Source: Miltoncostaea sp050250915 (GTDB lineage Bacteria > Actinomycetota > Thermoleophilia > Miltoncostaeales > Miltoncostaeaceae). Taken from it: a stretch of DNA of 64,000 nucleotides. Location: NCBI GenBank assembly GCA_050250915.1, contig JBFWNT010000005.1, positions 88,758 through 152,757 on the forward strand, read 5' to 3'. The first letter of the stretch is position 1; every line of letters begins with the position of its first letter. The notes below the pieces were generated by a model that was given only the letters and a program-made list of their open reading frames with translations, ran no database searches and had not been told where the DNA came from. Made by a program: the position numbers and the translations under genes. Positions 33,627-41,854 of the stretch are shown piece by piece.

Positions 33627-33701
33627 GGCCGCCCGGGGCCGTTCCCCTACACTTCTGCGCCGGGACGCCGATGGTCGGCGCAGGCGACCGTGGGGAGCGA
33701 C

Positions 33702-34712
33702 GTGGGCGAGGACAGGGCCAGCAGCGAGGCCCAGCTGACCATCGGGGGCAGCGCGCTCCCCGGTGGCGTGATGATGCGGACGCGCACGCGCGTCGGCGTC
33801 GCCGTGCGCCGCGAGGAGGACGGCGAGATCGTCACGGAGGGCTTCACCGTCGACCCGCCCAAGGGACGCTGGGCCAAGTGGCCCCTCATGCGCGGGGTGG
33901 TCGCCATCCACGCCGCCCTGAAGACCGGCCAGAAGTCGATGTCCATCGGCGAGCGCCTGCGTTGGGAGGAGCTGCCGAAGGGCGAGACCGCCGCCGAGGA
34001 GCTGGCGGAGGAGGAGGCGTCGCTCGGGTTCTGGGGCAAGGTCGCGGTCGGCTTCGGCGCCCTGCTGGGCGCGGGGCTCCAGATCGCGGCGTTCCGGATC
34101 GGGCCGGTCGTGATCGCAAAGGAGGCCGGCCTGGAGGGCGCGGCGTTCATCGTCGCGGACGCGGCGATCCGGCTCGTCCTGCTGCTCGGCACGCTGCTGG
34201 TGCTCAGCCTCTTCAAGCCATTCCGGAAGATCCTCAAGTACCACGGGGCGGAGCACCAGACGATCGCCGCGTTCGAGGCGGGCCGGCCCCTCACGGCTTC
34301 GGCGGCGGCGGGCTTCAGCCGGTTCCATCCGCGGTGCGGGACGTCGTTCCTGGTCGTCTCGGCGGTGGTGTCCATCGCGATCTACGGCGCGGTGCTGGCG
34401 ATCACCGGGGTGTTCACCTACGTGGCGCTCATCGCGACGCGGCTCATCGGCGCGCCGATCGTGACCGCGGTGGCGTTCGAGTTGCAGCGCCAGGCGGCGA
34501 AGCACTCGGACGGCCGCCTGCGGTTCCTGTCGTTCCCGGGGATGTGGGCGCAGCGCCTCACCACCGCCCCGCCGACGGCGGAGGAGCTCGAGGTGGCCTG
34601 CGCGGCGCTGACATGCGCGCTCGAGGAGCAGGCGCACGCCCACGAGACGGCCGAGGAGCGGCGCGAGGACCGCGATCCCGGCGCGGTCATCTCCGCCCAG
34701 CCGACCGGGTAG
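33702..34712 (+). CDS. DUF1385-family membrane protein
   Basis: A 336-aa membrane protein. The family signatures ALPGGVMMRTRTRVGVAVR, LKYHGAEHQTIAAFE and SRFHPRCGTSFLVV are clear; the HGAEH and HPRCGTS residues are probably metal-binding or catalytic. Two paired membrane helices lie at about residues 100-175 and 215-260. In other Gram-positive bacteria the family is often near peptide release factor or rpmE genes, but not here. GTG 33702 (GGGAG 4 nt upstream) is preferred over GTG 33690. A TACACT box at 33648 may be its -10. Confidence 0.85.
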   Translation: MGEDRASSEAQLTIGGSALPGGVMMRTRTRVGVAVRREEDGEIVTEGFTVDPPKGRWAKWPLMRGVVAIHAALKTGQKSMSIGERLRWEELPKGETAAEELAEEEASLGFWGKVAVGFGALLGAGLQIAAFRIGPVVIAKEAGLEGAAFIVADAAIRLVLLLGTLLVLSLFKPFRKILKYHGAEHQTIAAFEAGRPLTASAAAGFSRFHPRCGTSFLVVSAVVSIAIYGAVLAITGVFTYVALIATRLIGAPIVTAVAFELQRQAAKHSDGRLRFLSFPGMWAQRLTTAPPTAEELEVACAALTCALEEQAHAHETAEERREDRDPGAVISAQPTG

Positions 34713-34740
34713 GAAATCGGCGGTTTGCAGGGCTGAAACA

Positions 34741-34763
34741 CCCCCGTCGCGGGCCGACGGGGG
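34741..34763 (+). terminator. Terminator after the DUF1385 gene
   Basis: A perfect 9-bp stem (34741-34749 with 34755-34763) and 5-nt loop, 28 nt after the DUF1385 stop. Confidence 0.55.
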
Positions 34764-34834
34764 ATGGTCACGGATGCCCGGGGTGGGCACCAATGGGGTG
34801 CAGCGCGTTCCGACAACCGGACACGGGAGACGCG

Positions 34835-35353
34835 ATGGGCACCCGATACCAGATGCAGTACGACCAGACGATCATCGGCCCGGAGACCTACTCCGAGCAG
34901 ACGCGGCTTCCCCGCTACGAGGACCTCGAGGGCATGCAGGTCCGCGACGCCAACGGGGACAAGGTCGGCAAGGTCGACGACATCTACGCCGACGAGCAGG
35001 GCGGCTACGCCCGCTACCTGGCGGTGAAGACCGGCTGGTTCGGCTCGAAGCGGCACATGATCCCGGTCGACGACGTGCGCCTGGAGGGCGACGGCGACGA
35101 CCACTGGCTCGTGGTGCCGTACGACAAGGACCACCTGCGCGAGGGCCCGACGTTCGACAGGGACGACGACTTCACGCGCGAGCACGAGACCTCGACGTAC
35201 GGCCACTACGGCCGCACCGGGTACTGGGACGCGATCCGCGCCCGCCAGACGACGCCGGCGCCCACCCCGGAGATCGCCGAGGCCGAGGCCGACGACGCGA
35301 TCCGCCGCGGCGACGACCCGCGCCGCGTGGCCGTCAAGCGCTGGGGCGCATGA
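34835..35353 (+). CDS. PRC-barrel domain protein
   Basis: A 172-aa cytoplasmic protein. The PRC barrel is clear from LEGMQVRDANGDKVGKVDD to MIPVDDVRLEGDGDDHWLVV; a tail with repeated YGHYGRTGYWDAIRARQ follows. Proteins of this type occur widely in stress-induced actinobacterial genes. ATG 34835 follows GGGAG by 6 nt. Transcribed alone between two hairpins. Confidence 0.85.
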   Translation: MGTRYQMQYDQTIIGPETYSEQTRLPRYEDLEGMQVRDANGDKVGKVDDIYADEQGGYARYLAVKTGWFGSKRHMIPVDDVRLEGDGDDHWLVVPYDKDHLREGPTFDRDDDFTREHETSTYGHYGRTGYWDAIRARQTTPAPTPEIAEAEADDAIRRGDDPRRVAVKRWGA

Positions 35354-35383
35354 CCGCCGCAGGCATCGCGCACTGATCGACCG

Positions 35384-35413
35384 GCCGGGGGCCCCCACCA
35401 GCGGGCCCCCGGC
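35384..35413. terminator. Bidirectional terminator between PRC and MMPL genes
   Basis: A perfect 11-bp stem (35384-35394 with 35403-35413) and 8-nt loop between convergent genes. Confidence 0.6.
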
Positions 35414-35423
35414 GCGGGCGGGC

Positions 35424-38400
35424 TCACTCCCCGGGGGCGGCCGGCTCCGGCTCGGGGAACGGCCGCTTGGCCTCCGCCACCTCCTCGGCGCGCCGCTTCT
35501 CCTCCAGCCCGCGGCCCTCGATGTCGACCTCGGGGACGATCCGGGCCAGCCAGCTCGGCAGCCACCACGTGCCGCGGCCCATCGACACGAGCAGGGCCGG
35601 CGCCAGCACCAGCACCATCGCCGCCGCCAGGAACACGGCGGTGGCCAGGCCGACGCCGAACTGCTTCACGGTCGGGTCGCCGTTCAGCACGAAGCTGCCG
35701 AACACCCCGATCATGATCAGCGCAGCGGCCACGATCACCGGGGCGCTGGCCGCCATGCCGCTCGCCACGGCGGCGCGCTCGTCCTTGCCGCTGCGCCGGT
35801 GCTCGGAGATCTGGGACAGCAGGAACACCTGGTAGTCCATCGAGAGCCCGAAGAGCACGGCGAACATCATCAGCGGCACGTAGCTGGCGATCGGCACCGT
35901 GTCCCTGGTGGTCTCGACGCCGAAGATCCCGATGCCCCAGCCCCACTGGAACGCGGCGGTGAGCACGCCGAACGCGGCGCCCACGCACAGCAGGTTGGTG
36001 ACCGCCGCCTGCAGCGGCACCAGCAGCGAGCGGAACGCGACCAGCAGCACCAGGAAGCTGAGGCCCAGCACGGTCGCGATCACCAGGGCCAGGCGCGACG
36101 AGATCTTGGCGGCCAGGTCGACGTTGGCGGCCGTCGACCCGCCGACGTAGGCGTGGATGTCCGAGCCGGCGGTCGCCTCGGGGATCACCGTGGAGCGCAC
36201 GGTCTTCACCAGGTCGGCGGTCTCGGTCGCCGCCGGGGCGGTGGTGGGGACGGCGGTGAAGATGGCGGCGTCGCCGGCCGTGTTGATCTCGGGGGGCGAG
36301 AGCACCGCGATGCCCGGCGTGTCGGTCAGGGCGTCCTGCAGCTTCACCAGGCGCGGGTCGGTGCCGCGGGAGTCGCCGCCGGCCTTCGTGAGCGTGGCGG
36401 TCAGCTGCTTCTTCAGCGCCTCCGCCTGCTTCTGCTGGGCCTCGGCCTGTGCCTGGAGCGCCTCCAGGTCGGCCTTCTGGGCCTGGAGGTCGGCGGCCTG
36501 CGCCTGCAGCGACGCCGCCTGGCGCTTCAGCTCGGCCGCCTGGGCCTCCAGTGAGCGCTTCTGGGCGTCCAGGCGGGCGGCCTCGGCGGCCATGGTGCGC
36601 ACCTGCTGCGCCAGGCTGCGGGCCTCGTTCACGACGGTCGGGTTGGCACGTCGCTGCTGCGCGGCCTGGCGGCGCAGGGTGGCGGCCTGGGCCTTCTGGG
36701 CGCGCTCGTCGGCGCGGGCCGCCTGGATCTGCTGCCGCAGGGTCGCCGCCTGCTGCTCCAGTGCGTCGATCCGGTCCTGCACCCGCTGGCGGTCGGCGGG
36801 GTCCGCGATGCCGGGCAGTTGCGCCCTGGCGGCCTGGATCGCGGCGAGCACCTGCTGCAGCCGCTGCTCGGCGGCGCGGCCCGTCGACGCCGCCTGCCGG
36901 GCTTTGGTCAGGAAGGTCTCGGCCCGTTGGAGCAGGTCGGTGCGCCGCCCCTCGATCTGGGCGATCTGGCGCTCGATCCGGGCGAGCTGCGCCTCGGCGC
37001 TCGCGCGCTGGGCGCGCAGGGCGGCGGCCTGGCGCTCCAGGTCGGCCTGCTGCGCGAGCAGGGCGGCCTGCTGCTGCTCGAGCTGGGCCTGCTGGGCCTG
37101 GAGGGCGGCCGCCTGCTGCTCGAGCGCCGCCTGCTGCGCCTGGCCCTCCTTCTGCTCCTGCTCCAGCTCGGCCTGGAGGGCGTTGGCCTGGTCGAGCTGC
37201 TTCTGCACCGCCGGGTCGGTGGTCGCGGGGGTGTCGAGCGCCACGGAGATGAGCAGCGGGCCGTTGTACCCCACGCCGTAGCCCTCGGTCATCAGATCGT
37301 AGGCCTGGCGCTCGGTCGTGTCGGTGGGGGTCGCGCCGATGTCCTCCTGGCCCAGGTTCAGCGACAGCACCGGGATCGCGAGGATCCCGAGTGCGACCAC
37401 CGACGCGGCGATCGCCATGAACGGGTGGCGGGTGACGGTGCGGCCCCACGCCGCCCACATGCCGGTGCCGGCGGGCTTGGTGGGCGGGCGCAGCCAGGTG
37501 GGGAGGCGCAGCCTGTTGATCCGTGCCCCGAGCAGCGCGAGCACGGCGGGCAGCAGGGTGATCGCCGCCAGCACCGCGGTGAGCACGGCGACCGCCGACG
37601 CGTAGCCGAGCGAGGTGACCAGCGGGATGCCCGCCACGGCCAGCGCGACCAGCGCGATCACGACGGTGCCGCCGGCGAATGCGACCGCCCCGCCGGAGGT
37701 GGCGACCGTCAGCGCGATCGACTCCTTCATCTCCATGCCCTCGGCGAGCTGCCGGCGGTGGCGGTTGACGAGGAACAGGGAGTAGTCGATCCCCACGCCC
37801 AGCCCGATCATCGTCGCGAGCGTCGGCGCGATGTCGGGGATGCCGACGACGTGCCCCATGAGCCCGATGCCGGTGAGGCCCACGATCAGGCCGGCCAGTG
37901 CGGTGACGATCGGGATGCCCATCGCGACGGCGGTGCCGAACGCGAAGCTCAGGATGATCATCGCGGCGATGATCCCGACGAGCTCGCTGCTCTCGGTCTC
38001 CGGCTTCGAGAGCTCCGAGCCGATCGAGCCGCCGGCGGCCACCTCCAGCCCCGTGCCCCGCACGGGGACCTCGGCGAGGTCGAGGATCTCCTGCGCCTCC
38101 TCCGTCGTGAGGTCGGCGGAGTTGATGTCGAGCAGCACCGGGATGAACGCGGTGGTGTCGTCCTTCGCGATCTGGGCGGCGTTGTTCTGCCCGAAGGGAT
38201 TGGGCGCGCTGACGACGTCGGGGTGCGCCTGCAGGGCCTTCGCCGCCTTGGCGATGGCGTTCTTCCGCGCGTCGGTGTCGATCTTCCCCGACTCGGCGTG
38301 GAACACGATGGGGCTCTTGCCGTTCTGCTGGGGCGGGAACTTGGCCGCGAGCAGGTCGGTCGCCCGCTGGCTGTCGGTCCCCGGGAGCGTGAGGTCGTTG

Positions 38401-38525
38401 GTGGTGAGCGCGCCGATGCGGGCCACCAGCAGGACCATCAGCACGATCACGGCGACCCAGCCGAGGATCACGGGCAGGGGGTGGCGGGCCACCCAGAGCC
38501 CCAGGCGGTGGAGGAACGCGGCCAT
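35424..38525 (-). CDS. MMPL-type RND exporter with long coiled-coil insertion
   Basis: A 1033-aa RND transporter of the MmpL class, which exports lipids or small molecules. The first membrane helix is at residues ~17-37; TM2-6 lie from ~180 to ~350 and include MIGLGVGIDYSLFLVNRHR with the proton-relay Asp-Tyr; the second bundle (residues ~810-1000) has LFGLSMDYQVFLLSQISEHR. Between them, residues ~438-710 are a Gln/Ala/Glu/Arg-rich coiled coil of about 270 residues placed outside the membrane, like the periplasmic hairpin of mycobacterial MmpL4/5. Start ATG 38525. The antiporter gene is divergent, 96 bp away. Confidence 0.9.
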   Translation of the reverse strand: MAAFLHRLGLWVARHPLPVILGWVAVIVLMVLLVARIGALTTNDLTLPGTDSQRATDLLAAKFPPQQNGKSPIVFHAESGKIDTDARKNAIAKAAKALQAHPDVVSAPNPFGQNNAAQIAKDDTTAFIPVLLDINSADLTTEEAQEILDLAEVPVRGTGLEVAAGGSIGSELSKPETESSELVGIIAAMIILSFAFGTAVAMGIPIVTALAGLIVGLTGIGLMGHVVGIPDIAPTLATMIGLGVGIDYSLFLVNRHRRQLAEGMEMKESIALTVATSGGAVAFAGGTVVIALVALAVAGIPLVTSLGYASAVAVLTAVLAAITLLPAVLALLGARINRLRLPTWLRPPTKPAGTGMWAAWGRTVTRHPFMAIAASVVALGILAIPVLSLNLGQEDIGATPTDTTERQAYDLMTEGYGVGYNGPLLISVALDTPATTDPAVQKQLDQANALQAELEQEQKEGQAQQAALEQQAAALQAQQAQLEQQQAALLAQQADLERQAAALRAQRASAEAQLARIERQIAQIEGRRTDLLQRAETFLTKARQAASTGRAAEQRLQQVLAAIQAARAQLPGIADPADRQRVQDRIDALEQQAATLRQQIQAARADERAQKAQAATLRRQAAQQRRANPTVVNEARSLAQQVRTMAAEAARLDAQKRSLEAQAAELKRQAASLQAQAADLQAQKADLEALQAQAEAQQKQAEALKKQLTATLTKAGGDSRGTDPRLVKLQDALTDTPGIAVLSPPEINTAGDAAIFTAVPTTAPAATETADLVKTVRSTVIPEATAGSDIHAYVGGSTAANVDLAAKISSRLALVIATVLGLSFLVLLVAFRSLLVPLQAAVTNLLCVGAAFGVLTAAFQWGWGIGIFGVETTRDTVPIASYVPLMMFAVLFGLSMDYQVFLLSQISEHRRSGKDERAAVASGMAASAPVIVAAALIMIGVFGSFVLNGDPTVKQFGVGLATAVFLAAAMVLVLAPALLVSMGRGTWWLPSWLARIVPEVDIEGRGLEEKRRAEEVAEAKRPFPEPEPAAPGE

Positions 38526-38621
38526 CTCGGGGGGCGACGCTATCCGGTGCGGGGGCCCCCGCGAAAGGCGGCGTGGGGGCCGTGGGTGCGGCCGTCCGCC
38601 GCGGCATGGCAACCTGCCCGC

Positions 38622-39830
38622 GTGGAGCCCGATCTCGAGTCGCTCGTCATCATCGCGCTGCTCGCCGTGCTGGCGCCGATCATCGCCGACGTCCCGCGCC
38701 GGTTCCGGGTGGCGATCGTGGTGGTCGAGATCGTCCTCGGCATCGTCGTCGGGCCGGATGTGCTCGACCTGGTCACTACCGACCCGTTCATCGACGCGCT
38801 CGCGAACCTCGGGCTGGCGGCGCTGTTCTTCCTGGCGGGGTCGGAGATCGAGCTGGAGATCATCCGGGGCCGCGCCATGCGGCTCGCGGCGCGCGGGTGG
38901 CTGGTCTCGCTGCTGATCGGGGTCGCCGCCGCCGTGGTGCTGGACGCGACCGAGGTCATCCAGGATCCGGAGATCGTCGCGATCGCCCTGGCGACCACCG
39001 CCCTCGGCGTGCTGGTCCCGATCCTGCGCGACGAGGGGATGATGGGCACCCCCTTCGGGACGATGGTGATGGCGGCCGGGTCGGTGGGCGAGGTGGGGCC
39101 GATCATCCTGGTGTCGATCTTCCTGACGGCCACGAAGAACAGCCTCACCGCCGCCGTGCTGCTCGCGGCGTTCGTGCTCGTCGCCGGGGGGCTGGCGATC
39201 GCGGCGCCGCACATCCACATCCGCACCGTGGAGCGGCTGATCCGGGACACGATGAACGCGAGCGGCCAGCTCGCCGTCCGGATCTGCCTGCTGCTCCTCG
39301 TCACCCTGGTCTTCATCGCGGTCGAGCTGGACCTGGAGCTGGTGCTGGGGGCGTTCTCGGCGGGCGTGATCTACGCCGTCGCCACGAAGGATGCGCCGGG
39401 CGCGGTGGTGCTGAAGACGAAGCTCGACGCGATCGCCTTCGGCTTCCTGGTGCCCGTCTTCTTCATCCGCAGCGGGTTGACGTTCGACCTGAAGGGCCTG
39501 CTCGACAGCCCGGCGGCGATGGCGCAGCTGCCGATCTTCATGGGCCTCTTCCTCCTCGCCCGGGGCCTCCCCGCGATCTTCGAGGCGCGCCACCTGGGCC
39601 GCGAGGCGATCCTCCCGCTCGGCTTCCTGAGCGCCTCGACGCTGCCCCTGGTCGTCACCATCTGCGAGGCCGGCGTCCGGGAGGGGCAGCTGGGCGGCGC
39701 CACCTCCGCCGCCCTCGTCGGCGCCGCGATGCTGACCGTCCTGATCTTCCCCGCCGTCGCCCTCGCCCTGATGGGGCGCCGCCAGCCGACGGGCGAACCC
39801 TCCGACGACCCCGAACCCGAGGCCCTGTAG
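38622..39830 (+). CDS. CPA2-family cation/proton antiporter
   Basis: A 402-aa membrane antiporter (KefB/NapA type) with about 12 membrane helices. The helix with LFFLAGSEIELEIIRGRAMRL and the segment LATTALGVLVPILRDEGMMG match the family core; the TTALG crossing helix replaces the usual TS. No C-terminal KTN domain. GTG 38622 lies 6 nt after CAACCT, a weak -10 candidate. Paralogous to the antiporter at 61078. Confidence 0.88.
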   Translation: MEPDLESLVIIALLAVLAPIIADVPRRFRVAIVVVEIVLGIVVGPDVLDLVTTDPFIDALANLGLAALFFLAGSEIELEIIRGRAMRLAARGWLVSLLIGVAAAVVLDATEVIQDPEIVAIALATTALGVLVPILRDEGMMGTPFGTMVMAAGSVGEVGPIILVSIFLTATKNSLTAAVLLAAFVLVAGGLAIAAPHIHIRTVERLIRDTMNASGQLAVRICLLLLVTLVFIAVELDLELVLGAFSAGVIYAVATKDAPGAVVLKTKLDAIAFGFLVPVFFIRSGLTFDLKGLLDSPAAMAQLPIFMGLFLLARGLPAIFEARHLGREAILPLGFLSASTLPLVVTICEAGVREGQLGGATSAALVGAAMLTVLIFPAVALALMGRRQPTGEPSDDPEPEAL

Positions 39831-39859
39831 CCCGCCCCGTCCGTCATGCTGCGACGCGC

Positions 39860-39933
39860 GGGCGTGTAGCTCAGCTGGTCAGAGCAGGGGACTCATAATC
39901 CCTGGGTCGCAGGTTCGAGTCCTGCCGCGCCCA
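39860..39933 (+). tRNA. tRNA with CAT anticodon (elongator Met or Ile2)
   Basis: A 74-nt cloverleaf with acceptor GGGCGTG/CGCGCCC, discriminator A, D arm AGCTCAGCTGGTCAGAGC, anticodon loop CTCATAA (anticodon CAT), T arm CAGGTTCGAGTCCTG. It is not the initiator. Whether it reads Met or, after lysidine modification, Ile cannot be told by eye. Its 3' half is the attachment site of the genomic island to the right. Confidence 0.9.
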
Positions 39934-39934
39934 T
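39892..39934 (+). repeat. attL: 43-bp direct repeat at the tRNA 3' end
   Basis: The segment from the anticodon loop to one base past the tRNA (begins CTCATAATCCCTGGG, ends GCGCCCAT) recurs identically at 50901-50943. This is the standard footprint of integration by a tyrosine recombinase into a tRNA gene. Confidence 0.88.
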
Positions 39935-40122
39935 TAGTAGTCGGGATCGGCTTCGGGCGGGTCCTTCGTGGGACGCGAGGAGGACTGCGGTGCCGGCGCC
40001 GACGTCGGCGATCGACCGGTTTCATCCGTCGTCTCGTGACGGAGCCCGGCGAAGAAGCGGTCACGGGCGGCCCGGAACGATGCGAAGTCGCCATCGGCTA
40101 GGGGGTCCTCGGCCCCGCTCAT
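39934..40122 (-). CDS. Small hypothetical protein coupled to the aldehyde dehydrogenase
   Basis: A 62-aa polar protein (FASFRAARDRFFAGLRHE, then a Pro/Ser-rich disordered tail). ATG 40122 overlaps the TGA of the aldehyde dehydrogenase gene, so translation is coupled. Its TAA stop is formed at the last base of the attL repeat and the first island bases, so the present C-terminus was defined by the integration event. Unknown function. Confidence 0.55.
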   Translation of the reverse strand: MSGAEDPLADGDFASFRAARDRFFAGLRHETTDETGRSPTSAPAPQSSSRPTKDPPEADPDY

Positions 40123-41651
40123 CGGACGCCGCCGGCCGCCGGGACGGTCAGGTAGCGGGTGACCAGATACTCGTCGATGCCCTCGGCGCCGCCGGAGTGG
40201 CCGAAGCCCGAATGGCCGACGCCGCCGAAGGGCGCCGAGACGCAGGAGACCCGGCCGCGGTTGATGCCGACCATGCCCGCCTCGATCGCGGCGCCCAGGC
40301 GCATCGCGCGCTCCAGGTCGGACGTGAAGAGGTAGGCGGCGAGGCCGGCGTCGTGGTCGTTGGCTCGGCTGAGCGCCTCGGCCTCGTCCGCGACCGGGGC
40401 GATCGCCACGATCGGCCCGAAGATCTCCTCGCGCATCACCCGGGCGTCATGGGGGACGTCGGCGAGCACGACTGGTGCAAAGAAGTGCCCGTCACCGGGG
40501 ATCGGGCCGCCGGCCAGGACGACCCGCGCCCCGCGGACGACCGCATCCTCGACCAGCGAGGCCAACCGCTCGACCTGTCGCGCGGAGATCATCGGCCCAC
40601 AGCCCACGCCCGAGCGGGTGCCGGGCCCGATCCGCACCTGGGAAATCCGCTCGGCCAGCCGGCGGGTGAACTCCTCGTACACCGGTCGCTCGACGTAGAA
40701 GCGGTTCGCCGCGGTGCAGGCCGCTCCGCCGTTCCGCATCTTGGCCGAGGCGGCGCCCTCGACGGCGACGTCCATGTCGGCGTCGGCGAAAACCAGAAAG
40801 GGCGCGCAGCCGCCGAGCTCCGCAGAGACGCGCAGGATCTTGTCGGCGCTCCGCTCGATCAGCTGCCGCCCGACGGTCTCGGAGCCGGTGAATGTCAGCT
40901 TGCGGATCCGGCCGTCGGCGAGAAGGGGGTCGGTGGCGTCGTCCTCCGAGGAGACAAGGATGTTGAGCACCCCAGCCGGCAGGCCGGCCTCGATGAGGAT
41001 CCGGCCGAGGGCAAGCGCTGACAGCGGCGTCAGCGACGACGGCCGCAGGACGACTGTGCATCCGGCGGCGATCGCCGGGCCGATGCCGCGGGCGGGGACC
41101 GCAAGGGGGAAGTTCCAAGGCGTGACGATCAGGCACGGCCCGACCGGGCTCTTCACCACCAGGTGCGTGCTCTGGCCGTCGGGGGCGACCTGCGTCCGCC
41201 CGGCGGTGCGGGTCGCCTCCTCGGCGAACCACTCCAGGTACTCAGCGGCGAACTCCACCTCGGCGGCCGACTCGGCGAGGGGCTTGCCCATCTCGGCGGT
41301 GAGAACTGCGGCCATCTCGTTGATCTGGTCCCGCAGGGAGTCGGCGGCGCGGCGCAGGACCCTGGCCCGCTCGCGGGGGGCGCTCGCCGCCCACCCGGCC
41401 TGGGCTGCGACCGCGGCCTCCAGGGCGCTCATGCAGTCGGCGGAGGTCGCGTCGGCGACCTTGGCGATCATGCGACCCGTCGCCGGGTCCTCGACCTCGA
41501 GGGTCCGCCCATCGGTCGCCTCCATGAACGACCCGCCGATCAGCAGCCCCGTCGGGCACGACTCGACCGCGAAGACGACGTCGAGATCCCGCTCGGTGAT
41601 GATCGACTGAACGGCGGGCGGGGCGGTGGGGGTGATCGCGACGGGCGACAT
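40119..41651 (-). CDS. Aldehyde dehydrogenase (succinate-semialdehyde dehydrogenase type)
   Basis: A 510-aa NAD(P)-dependent aldehyde dehydrogenase. CLIVTPWNFPLAVPARGIGP contains the oxyanion Asn, ELGGCAPFLVF the general-base Glu, and NGGAACTAANRFYV the catalytic Cys; GFGHSGGAEGIDEYLVTRYL is the C-terminal anchor. The sequence is closest to GabD-type enzymes, but substrate specificity is not certain. Start ATG 41651 has GAGGAG 7 nt upstream. Divergent from the large regulator gene, whose product probably controls it. Confidence 0.9.
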   Translation of the reverse strand: MSPVAITPTAPPAVQSIITERDLDVVFAVESCPTGLLIGGSFMEATDGRTLEVEDPATGRMIAKVADATSADCMSALEAAVAAQAGWAASAPRERARVLRRAADSLRDQINEMAAVLTAEMGKPLAESAAEVEFAAEYLEWFAEEATRTAGRTQVAPDGQSTHLVVKSPVGPCLIVTPWNFPLAVPARGIGPAIAAGCTVVLRPSSLTPLSALALGRILIEAGLPAGVLNILVSSEDDATDPLLADGRIRKLTFTGSETVGRQLIERSADKILRVSAELGGCAPFLVFADADMDVAVEGAASAKMRNGGAACTAANRFYVERPVYEEFTRRLAERISQVRIGPGTRSGVGCGPMISARQVERLASLVEDAVVRGARVVLAGGPIPGDGHFFAPVVLADVPHDARVMREEIFGPIVAIAPVADEAEALSRANDHDAGLAAYLFTSDLERAMRLGAAIEAGMVGINRGRVSCVSAPFGGVGHSGFGHSGGAEGIDEYLVTRYLTVPAAGGVR

Positions 41652-41689
41652 CTCGAGTCTCCTCGTGTGGTCTCCAGACTGCGAGACCG

Positions 41690-41735
41690 AGGCTAGGAAC
41701 GGCGCCCTACAGCTCACTTACGGCGCCTCTTACGG
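41690..41735 (-). promoter_or_regulatory. Island-type promoter of the aldehyde dehydrogenase gene
   Basis: Two direct CCGTAAG repeats (41735-41729 and 41723-41717, 12-bp period on the minus strand), then exactly 21 nt, then TAGCCT (41695-41690) as -10. The same arrangement precedes the SnoaL genes at 45293 and 46454. Confidence 0.6.
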
Positions 41736-41854
41736 CCGACTTGGCGCGCTCATACGACCCCCGGCGCGCCAACCTGCGATGACCGTCTCGCCAGGTGGGC
41801 TCGCTGGAGGGCGGGGCTTGCGCCCGTACGGGCGCGGGCTGAAACTGCGCGGCG

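Noticed and set aside
35206..39593. Very long antisense frames across the MMPL and antiporter genes (more than 1000 codons)
   Set aside because: They are shadows of high-GC coding sequence; their translations are Arg/Gly/Pro/His-rich low-complexity strings with no domain.
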